From the NCBI GenBank assembly GCA_013693955.1, contig CP059265.1, positions 542,985 to 548,711 of the forward strand: a DNA stretch of 5,727 bases, given 5' to 3'. This document shows, in pieces, positions 1-5,727 of this stretch. The notes under the pieces are model-generated. The model was not told where the DNA came from, did not search any database, and saw only the letters and a list, made by a program, of their open reading frames with translations. Each line of letters starts with the position of its first letter. Positions within the stretch are counted from its first letter, which is position 1. This stretch comes from Candidatus Thiothrix singaporensis (GTDB taxonomy: Bacteria > Pseudomonadota > Gammaproteobacteria > Thiotrichales > Thiotrichaceae). The translations under genes and the position numbers were made by a program.

Positions 1-141
1 CCCGGGGATCGGGTGACGGAAATCCGCGCCGCCAACCGGCAGAATATTGAGGTTTGCCAACTCGCCAAAAGCGACGCGGGCAAAGGCGAACTGAAGCGCA
101 CGCCGCTGAATGACCATCGCCGCGATTTTACCGTTTTGTAG
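1..141 (+). CDS. C-terminal end of an unrecognised protein (5' truncated)
   Basis: An open frame runs from the first base of the window for 46 codons to a TAG stop at 139-141. The start lies outside the window. The tail is polar and basic, includes NIEVCQLAKSDAGKGELKR, and ends HRRDFTVL. I see no catalytic motif, membrane segment or repeat in it, and I do not recognise the family. Its position 125 bp before a CRISPR array makes a cas or accessory gene possible, but nothing in these residues shows that. Coding is inferred from the open frame and natural-looking composition only. The first inverted repeat after the stop (ACTTC at 148-152 with GAAGT at 163-167) is too weak and lacks a T-run, so I do not call it a terminator. 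Confidence 0.6.
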   Translation, partial: PGDRVTEIRAANRQNIEVCQLAKSDAGKGELKRTPLNDHRRDFTVL

Positions 142-266
142 CCGCCGACTTCGACCCTGACTGAAGTAAATCCTGCCTACCTTTGATGAGCATTTTGTTT
201 CCATCCATGCTATTTTTAGCAGACCTGATGTCAGGCTTGACCCCTGGGTTTGGCTTGAAATCGGGG
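142..266 (+). promoter_or_regulatory. Candidate CRISPR leader / intergenic region left of the array
   Basis: This 125-bp non-coding stretch lies between the upstream stop codon and the first repeat. The middle is AT-richer than its surroundings. It contains an extended -10-like box TGCTATTTT at 208-216 without a convincing -35 at normal spacing. It also has two adjacent inverted repeats, TGCTA-TTTT-TAGCA at 208-221 and CCTGA-TG-TCAGG at 224-235. A TTGACC at 237-242 has no -10 partner before the repeat. This is the only flank with room for a leader, since the other side has 27 bp before a gene. That supports it being the leader, but by position rather than by a recognised leader motif. It could instead be the leader-distal flank if the array is transcribed leftward. 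Confidence 0.4.
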
Positions 267-973
267 GTTACGAATCCCCATGAGGGGTTATGAGTGTCAT
301 TGACCGACGCATTGAAGCCGTCGTGGGTCGTTACGAATCCCCATGAGGGGTTATGAGTCCAGCTTTTCGCCCATGTACTTGGGAAATTTGGACGGGTTAC
401 GAATCCCCATGAGGGGTTATGAGTCCCCAGGTAGGGGAGGGCAGTGCACCCAGGAATGGGTTACGAATCCCCATGAGGGGTTATGAGATCTGGTTGGCTA
501 TATTGCTGGCGACGCCGATTGCCGTTACGAATCCCCATGAGGGGTTATGAGGCCTTGACGTGTGCAGCAATTGCACCGTATTTGGCTGGTTACGAATCCC
601 CATGAGGGGTTATGAGTTGCTGCTTCAAGCGGTAGTATTTGGCAACGTAAGGTGTTACGAATCCCCATGAGGGGTTATGAGATCTGGTTGGCTATATTGC
701 AGGTGACGCCGATTGCCAGTTACGAATCCCCATGAGGGGTTATGAGCCTAGCAACATGCGTAGTACACTACTCAACATAGCTGTTACGAATCCCCATGAG
801 GGGTTATGAGAGCCAGCGATTTTGGCGGCGTTTATGCTGGTTGCATGTTACGAATCCCCATGAGGGGTTATGAGAACATTGCTTTTAACTGCGCTAACCG
901 CGCTTTTTTGTTACGAATCCCCATGAGGGGTTATGAGCGCTTAAAAATGTTTATCGACACAGGAGAGTTTACT

Positions 974-1000
974 GTTACGAATCCCCATGAGGGTTATGAG
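974..1000. repeat. Variant CRISPR repeat 12, one G deleted (27 bp)
   Basis: This copy reads GAGGG where all others read GAGGGG, giving three rather than four G in the 3' arm. The hairpin stem therefore loses one of its four C-G pairs. It is the only length variant among the 74 repeats. It serves as a marker for array alleles and may process less well. Confidence 0.97.
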
Positions 1001-1100
1001 CTACAAGCAAACAATGCTTTGCAGCTTGGCTTGTCCGTTACGAATCCCCATGAGGGGTTATGAGATCAACGATGCAGGCAATCCAGTAGCGGCTCATTTT

Positions 1101-1228
1101 GTTACGAATCCCCATGAGGGGTTATGAGAACTGCCATGTTGAGCCGCCCTTGAGCCGCATAAACGTTACGAATCCCCATGAGGGGTTATGAGAACTGCCA
1201 TGTTGAGCCGCCCTTGAGCCGCATAAAC
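1101..1228. repeat. Exact tandem duplication of one repeat-spacer unit
   Basis: The spacers at 1129-1164 and 1193-1228 are identical over all 36 bp, beginning AACTGCCATG and ending CGCATAAAC. With their repeats they form two perfect 64-bp units (1101-1164 and 1165-1228). An exact copy next to its source is best explained by recombination or slippage between repeats rather than two independent acquisitions. Confidence 0.97.
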
Positions 1229-2400
1229 GTTACGAATCCCCATGAGGGGTTATGAGAGATATTCATTGAGCGCCAATACCGGGATGAGAAATGTTACGAA
1301 TCCCCATGAGGGGTTATGAGAATGCAATCAATACTATAATCTCTCCGGTATACTCTGGTTACGAATCCCCATGAGGGGTTATGAGTAAGCTCTGCATCAC
1401 GCCCAATGCGTGCAAGTCCTGGTTACGAATCCCCATGAGGGGTTATGAGGGCTCCCATGTCCAATTTGGGTCAGCCTGCAACAGGCGTTACGAATCCCCA
1501 TGAGGGGTTATGAGCTGATAATCGCGCCCAGCTACCAGCGGTACATGGAAGTTACGAATCCCCATGAGGGGTTATGAGGCCGACGATACCCATAATAACG
1601 CCTTCGATACGGTTGTTACGAATCCCCATGAGGGGTTATGAGATAGGGCAATATGCGCATCAAGCCAACGGTTGGCAAGTTACGAATCCCCATGAGGGGT
1701 TATGAGCGCGTTGGTCGTGCTGGATGAAGGGCAGGACATCAAGTTACGAATCCCCATGAGGGGTTATGAGAAAAGCCCAGCATCCCTACAGTGCTGGTTA
1801 ATCCGTGTTACGAATCCCCATGAGGGGTTATGAGGCCTTGAAAATGTATCTGGTAAAAGCAGGAAAATTGGTTACGAATCCCCATGAGGGGTTATGAGTC
1901 TCAAGAAAATATCACGGTATTCAATCGCCATGCTAGTTACGAATCCCCATGAGGGGTTATGAGAATGGAGCCAATCCAGCTAATGGCATATCAATTCCCG
2001 TTACGAATCCCCATGAGGGGTTATGAGTGCTTTTTTATGAGGGTGAAACATTATGGATTTACGTTACGAATCCCCATGAGGGGTTATGAGTTGGGTCAAG
2101 CGGCCATTGCAGCCGGGAGCCACGAGTTACGAATCCCCATGAGGGGTTATGAGACGGCAGTATAAACTTTCAGTAGCAACCCTAAGCGTTACGAATCCCC
2201 ATGAGGGGTTATGAGATCGGAACGCCAAGGCACGGATTCCTTGATGGCCGGGTTACGAATCCCCATGAGGGGTTATGAGCGGAGGGCAACCGCCAGGGCG
2301 CAGGGAGGCGCAGCCGTTACGAATCCCCATGAGGGGTTATGAGAGTGTTAACATACTCATTATCAAAAACTGGAGAGTTGTTACGAATCCCCATGAGGGG

Positions 2401-2429
2401 TTATGAGTTTTTGGCAATACTTTTATAAT
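2401..2429 (+). promoter_or_regulatory. Possible internal promoter formed by repeat 34 and spacer 34
   Basis: Spacer 34 contains a perfect TATAAT at 2424-2429. Exactly 17 bp upstream, TTATGA (2401-2406), supplied by the end of the preceding repeat, matches three of six bases of the -35 consensus TTGACA. The surrounding spacer is very AT-rich. The arrangement could start rightward transcription inside the array, but the -35 is weak and function is inferred from sequence alone. Confidence 0.25.
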
Positions 2430-3174
2430 ATACTCTCCATTTAGTTACGAATCCCCATGAGGGGTTATGAGAATCATTGCATATTCCACCTATCCCCCTT
2501 GCGGCGGTTACGAATCCCCATGAGGGGTTATGAGTTCAATCCGGCATAGAACGAAAAAGCGGTGCGCATTGTTACGAATCCCCATGAGGGGTTATGAGAT
2601 CCAGGCATGAAGGATGAAAAGCACAAGCTGCATGTGTTACGAATCCCCATGAGGGGTTATGAGAGTGATCAACCGGTTACGCAAGGCCTCAACATCCACG
2701 TTACGAATCCCCATGAGGGGTTATGAGAGGCAGGCGGCATAAAAGTCCTTTTTTCCAGTGCGGGTTACGAATCCCCATGAGGGGTTATGAGCTCGCCGCC
2801 TATGATGACATGCCACATAACCTGGAGGTTACGAATCCCCATGAGGGGTTATGAGTTTGTCTACGATCATCCGTTCCAATGGGGTTCCAAACGGTTACGA
2901 ATCCCCATGAGGGGTTATGAGTGCTGATACAGCGCCCGCAAACGCGCCTCATCAGTGTTACGAATCCCCATGAGGGGTTATGAGATTTTTAGACAATTTA
3001 ACATTTTTGGTTAAGGCATGTTACGAATCCCCATGAGGGGTTATGAGACGCTTGTCAAGAGTGAGTCGCGTAATTTTTCCTGGTTACGAATCCCCATGAG
3101 GGGTTATGAGAATCTGCACGGCCGTTTGTGCATGTGCCGGTCATAAGTTACGAATCCCCATGAGGGGTTATGAG

Positions 3175-3240
3175 GATGGCGTCGCCCTGCGCCGAGTCAG
3201 GTTTAAGGTCAGCTCACCGGCGGGCTTTTCGGCGAACTGC
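3175..3240. other. Oversized 66-bp spacer (spacer 46)
   Basis: The interval between the repeats at 3147-3174 and 3241-3268 is 66 bp, while every other spacer is 34-38 bp. I see no remnant of a repeat inside it, and two full spacers plus a repeat would need about 100 bp. One reverse-strand frame stays open across it (reading FAEKPAGELTLNLT near its start). It contains GGCGGGCTTTT on the + strand, like the second half of an intrinsic terminator, but the matching first arm is absent. It may be a single over-long prespacer or two spacers fused after repeat loss. Confidence 0.9.
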
Positions 3241-4074
3241 GTTACGAATCCCCATGAGGGGTTATGAGACTCAGCGCGATGCGGGTGGAAAGGTTCACGC
3301 CCAGGTTACGAATCCCCATGAGGGGTTATGAGGTTTGTTAAATAGCCGCCAGTTACTAAACTAGCACCTGTTACGAATCCCCATGAGGGGTTATGAGCGA
3401 AGAGTACGACAGCCTTCCGGGGTTCTTTGAGGTGTTACGAATCCCCATGAGGGGTTATGAGTGCTGTATCAAGGTTGTGTCACTTACTGGAGTCCAAGTT
3501 ACGAATCCCCATGAGGGGTTATGAGAGCGCTTACCGCGCTATTTTTGATCTGAAAGGAACTGTTACGAATCCCCATGAGGGGTTATGAGACCTGCGACAT
3601 ACTACTTTAATTGGCGTTCTGACGTGTTACGAATCCCCATGAGGGGTTATGAGCTGAACAATCCACCGTCTGGACATGTATCGACGCATGTTACGAATCC
3701 CCATGAGGGGTTATGAGATGAGCACCCAACGCATTGGCGGCAAGGAATTCCATGTTACGAATCCCCATGAGGGGTTATGAGGACACCGACTCCGTTAAAG
3801 TCATCAAGTCTGTGTATGGTTACGAATCCCCATGAGGGGTTATGAGGCAACTTGTAAATAAACTTCCATTTTAATATCACTCGTTACGAATCCCCATGAG
3901 GGGTTATGAGGCGCATAAAATGAGTGGTGGTCAGCGTAGAAAGTTCGTTACGAATCCCCATGAGGGGTTATGAGAGTGATCTTCGCCGCCTGCCGCAGGT
4001 CAGCATCCGCGTTACGAATCCCCATGAGGGGTTATGAGAGGGCAGGATAGTCCTGTCGGTGGTTAGCTAACCGT

Positions 4075-4102
4075 GTTACGAATCCCCATGAAGGGTTATG
4101 AG
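4075..4102. repeat. Variant CRISPR repeat 60, G to A at 4092
   Basis: The copy reads ATGAAGGG instead of ATGAGGGG. The change is at repeat position 18, the first G of the 3' stem arm, and breaks the loop-closing C-G pair. It is the only substitution seen among the repeats. Confidence 0.96.
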
Positions 4103-4999
4103 CATCCAGCCACCGAATGTGGCCTCATCGCCCCAACCTGTTACGAATCCCCATGAGGGGTTATGAGAAGCTCCGGCAGTCGCTACAAATGCTAGACACC
4201 TGGTTACGAATCCCCATGAGGGGTTATGAGACGCCCAAGGTGGAAACGCCAGTGCTGGTATTGGCATGTTACGAATCCCCATGAGGGGTTATGAGATTTC
4301 GCCACCTCATAGTTGTAAGCCAATCCCGACGGTTACGAATCCCCATGAGGGGTTATGAGAGTATGAGTTCGTCGCCGCTTACGACGACGAGCCTGGGTTA
4401 CGAATCCCCATGAGGGGTTATGAGCACTGCATGTACGGCTTCCGTCATCGACTTTAAACAGTTACGAATCCCCATGAGGGGTTATGAGCCCGCTTCCGCT
4501 GCTTTCTGATTCCGCAACGGTGTCGTTACGAATCCCCATGAGGGGTTATGAGAACGCATCCAGGACATGCACGCGCAACTTGCAGCTTGTTACGAATCCC
4601 CATGAGGGGTTATGAGCTGGCAGCGGAGCTGGCGGAACTGAAAAAGAAGTTGTTACGAATCCCCATGAGGGGTTATGAGGTTTGCGCACCCGATAAAGTG
4701 ATGTTGGCGGTTGTTGTTACGAATCCCCATGAGGGGTTATGAGTGATTACTTTTGGGACATGTCAGAAGACGAACAGAAGTTACGAATCCCCATGAGGGG
4801 TTATGAGCTACCGATCTGGATTTTCCTGATGAATCCTGTTCTGGTTACGAATCCCCATGAGGGGTTATGAGACGCCGGACGAGCTTCAGGAATAGAAAGC
4901 CCCGTTTGTTACGAATCCCCATGAGGGGTTATGAGCTGCCAGCCGGGCTGACATCCCTGACCGTCACAGGCGTTACGAATCCCCATGAGGGGTTATGAG

Positions 5000-5026
5000 G
5001 TCGTCATCGACTGTAAATGAAAAATA
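5000..5026. other. Right flank of the array; possible truncated spacer remnant
   Basis: Only 27 bp separate the last repeat from the stop codon of the Doc-type gene. Bases 5002-5017 match 15 of 16 bases of spacer 65 (4443-4458; shared CGTCATCGACT then TAAA). This suggests the flank begins with part of a spacer whose remainder was lost. No leader, terminator hairpin or promoter is visible here. Confidence 0.45.
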
Positions 5027-5398
5027 TTACTCACAATGCTCCCGCAGCAACTCCGCCAGTTGTTCCCGTTGTAACTGGCCGTTTGCCACCTGCATTGTCC
5101 AGTCGTACAACTGATCGGGCGTCAGGTGGAGCTGAAGTTTGTTCAGGCGCAGAAAAACCAGCATACAGGCCGCTGCGACACGTTTGTTGCCATCCAGAAA
5201 TGGGTGGTTGCCTGACAGGGAAATGCAGTACTGGGCGGCTGCCTGAAAAATTTCTCCTGTATAAGCGTAAGTCATGCTTGCCTGCCCGACAGCAGATTCC
5301 AGTAGTTCAGGGCTGCGGATACCTGTTGCGCCACCAAACATTTCAATCTGGCGTGTGTGGATGGCGTTTACCGTGGCGGCATCGAGAAATACCGGCAT
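5027..5398 (-). CDS. doc: Doc/Fic-family toxin (death-on-curing type)
   Basis: A 123-residue protein, close to the usual length of Doc toxins (about 126 for phage P1 Doc). The signature HPFLDGNKR lies at residues 65-73. A lysine (K72) stands where AMPylating Fic enzymes have the second glycine of HPFxxGNGR; in P1 Doc the equivalent change goes with kinase activity that phosphorylates elongation factor Tu and stops translation. The N-terminal GIRSPELLESAVGQA (residues 26-40) is also typical. The protein is expected to be cytoplasmic, held inactive by the product of the gene 3 bp upstream. ATG at 5396-5398 is the natural start, immediately after the antitoxin stop, which points to translational coupling. 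All signature residues are present, so the toxin looks intact. EF-Tu as target is inferred from the family. The stop lies 27 bp from the CRISPR array, tail towards it. Confidence 0.95.
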   Translation of the reverse strand: MPVFLDAATVNAIHTRQIEMFGGATGIRSPELLESAVGQASMTYAYTGEIFQAAAQYCISLSGNHPFLDGNKRVAAACMLVFLRLNKLQLHLTPDQLYDWTMQVANGQLQREQLAELLREHCE

Positions 5399-5401
5399 GG
5401 C

Positions 5402-5626
5402 TTATTGCGCCAGCCGTTGAAACGCATCGTGATATTGCTCCAGCAATTCTTCGTGGATGCGCAAGGCGTTTGCCTGCCCGGCCTGATGAGGTGCCAGCAC
5501 AATGCGGCCTGCCTCCACCTTGATTTCCAGTGTCTGGCCTGCATGCAGGTGCAGGGCGTCGATGATTTCCTGGGGCAAGGTGGTTATCCACTGGCTTTCA
5601 ATTTGCTGAAGTAAAACCTGGCTCAT
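5402..5626 (-). CDS. AbrB/MazE-type antitoxin partnered with Doc
   Basis: A 74-residue protein with the swapped-hairpin AbrB/MazE pattern over residues 1-47: a W-I-T-T-L-P-Q-E-I-I stretch, then a GQTLEIKVEAGRIVLAP strand pair. This fold binds DNA as a dimer. The remaining residues, about 50-74 (NALRIHEELLEQYHDAFQRL), should form a helix that binds and neutralises the toxin. It precedes the Doc gene by 3 bp, the usual antitoxin-first order, and probably represses their shared promoter. Classical P1 Doc is paired with Phd; pairing with an AbrB-type antitoxin is a known kind of partner exchange. The ATG at 5624-5626 has an AAGGA ribosome site at suitable spacing. The nearby VapC-type gene could in principle also interact with it, but the order and 3-bp gap point to Doc as partner. 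Confidence 0.9.
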   Translation of the reverse strand: MSQVLLQQIESQWITTLPQEIIDALHLHAGQTLEIKVEAGRIVLAPHQAGQANALRIHEELLEQYHDAFQRLAQ

Positions 5627-5640
5627 GATGTTTGTCCTTG
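5627..5640 (-). promoter_or_regulatory. Ribosome binding site of the antitoxin gene
   Basis: Read on the minus strand the sequence is CAAGGACAAACATC followed by ATG. AAGGA lies 8 bases before the start and supports 5626 as the first base of the antitoxin gene. Confidence 0.7.
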
Positions 5641-5665
5641 CTTGATAAGGTTTTGATACGAAATG

Positions 5666-5727
5666 TTATACCCAATTTTCCAGTTCCAGCCCTTCAACCC
5701 GCGCAAAGTGCCGGGTGTTGTTGGTGA
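5666..5727 (-). CDS. vapC: C-terminal end of a VapC-like PIN-domain toxin (5' truncated)
   Basis: Nineteen codons and a TAA stop (complement of 5666-5668) read TNNTRHFARVEGLELENWV. This closely fits the C-terminal end of VapC toxins, where TNN-R-F-RV-GL-LENW is conserved: the T-N-N segment lies near the acidic active site and the tail ends in the NW(V/L) strand. VapC proteins are magnesium-dependent ribonucleases that cut tRNA or rRNA and are held inactive by VapB. The catalytic aspartates and the start lie beyond the window edge, as would the expected vapB. The gene is on the same strand as the AbrB-Doc pair and ends 39 bp before it, so two toxin-antitoxin modules may stand in tandem. With only 19 residues visible the call rests on the tail motif, but that motif is distinctive. 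Confidence 0.8.
   Translation of the reverse strand, partial: TNNTRHFARVEGLELENWV

Larger units (their letters stand above)
267..4999. CRISPR. CRISPR array, 74 repeats of 28 bp and 73 spacers
   Basis: The repeat is GTTACGAAT, stem CCCC, loop ATGA, stem GGGG, tail TTATGAG. The unit recurs about every 64 bp. I read 72 copies as identical; the exceptions are at 974-1000 and 4075-4102. Spacers are 34-38 bp, 47 of 73 being 36 bp, plus one of 66 bp. First and last repeats are both perfect, so neither end shows the usual decay of a leader-distal end. The repeat has only a 4-bp stem. Its 5' half resembles 28-bp class 1 repeats of the kind with an AATCCC...GGGATT core, but the usual ATTGAAAC end is replaced by TTATGAG. 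No cas gene is in the window, so type is unassigned; the spacer length argues for type I or III. Transcription direction is uncertain: left flank space favours rightward, repeat end and spacer sense favour leftward. Confidence 0.99.

Noticed and set aside
488..523. Reading spacer 4 as a hydrophobic tape-measure-like peptide (IWLAILLATPIA)
   Set aside because: In that frame both differences from spacer 7 change the amino acid, while in the LVGYIAGDADC frame both are silent, so the latter frame is preferred.
806..1063. An 85-codon open frame, with similar ones at 1959-2165, 4548-4742 and on the minus strand at 4076-4282
   Set aside because: They lie wholly inside the array. Their apparent repeats (LRIPMRGYE, TNPHEG) are translations of the CRISPR repeat, which lacks stops in several frames and contains ATG. 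Any database protein with these motifs is likely the same artefact.
1450..1486. Hairpin GCCTG-CAA-CAGGC at the end of spacer 19
   Set aside because: A perfect 5-bp stem, but no T-run or other context; short hairpins like this are expected by chance among 73 spacers.
2028..2062. Spacer 28 with GGTGA followed by ATG, like a gene start
   Set aside because: It may derive from a phage start region, but inside the array no open frame of real coding character follows.
4936..4971. Spacer 73 reading LPAGLTSLTVTG, like a leucine-rich repeat
   Set aside because: Twelve residues of low-complexity Leu/Thr/Gly are too little to assign a target; left as a curiosity.
5017..5523. Long + strand open frame (168 codons) and others at 5357-5614 (+) and 5343-5591 (-)
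   Set aside because: They overlap the doc and antitoxin genes, which have clear family signatures, and their own translations have low-complexity, unnatural composition.
1..5727. cas genes, tracrRNA, tRNA, insertion sequences
   Set aside because: None found. The upstream gene tail has no recognisable Cas motif, no anti-repeat was seen outside the array, and no transposase or terminal inverted repeats are present.

Overview
The window is mostly one long CRISPR array (267-4999, about 4.7 kb) with 74 repeats and 73 spacers. It sits between the 3' end of an unrecognised rightward gene (1-141) and a leftward toxin-antitoxin cluster (5027-5727). Balanced base composition and the style of the toxin-antitoxin proteins suggest a proteobacterium, possibly a gammaproteobacterium, but nothing here fixes the taxon. 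No cas gene is visible, so the CRISPR type cannot be assigned from this window. A 28-bp repeat with a short CCCC/GGGG stem and 34-38 bp spacers fits class 1 (type I or III) systems better than type II.

Region by region: positions 1-141 are the last 46 codons of a gene. Positions 142-266 are a 125-bp non-coding stretch with two small inverted repeats and an extended -10-like box, and this is the only candidate leader in the window. Positions 267-4999 are the array. All repeats read identical except a 1-bp deletion at 974-1000 and a G-to-A change at 4092. Spacers are 34-38 bp (47 of 73 are exactly 36), except one of 66 bp at 3175-3240. One repeat-spacer unit is duplicated exactly, another spacer pair differs by two synonymous changes, and a further pair encodes related peptides. 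The 3' flank (5000-5026) is very short and resembles part of a spacer already in the array, so the right end may be a truncation point.

On the minus strand the order is vapC-like toxin tail (5666-5727), AbrB/MazE-type antitoxin (5402-5626), Doc/Fic-type toxin (5027-5398). The antitoxin and Doc genes are 3 bp apart and form a standard toxin-antitoxin operon. It is convergent with any rightward transcription of the array.

The direction of array transcription is unresolved. The only room for a leader is on the left. The reverse-complement repeat ends in GGGGATTCGTAAC, a little like common crRNA handles, and several protospacers appear to be in mRNA sense on the + strand, which would suit leftward crRNAs in an RNA-targeting system. 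I found no novel enzyme system. The interest lies in the array's history and in spacers that may act as regulatory sequence.
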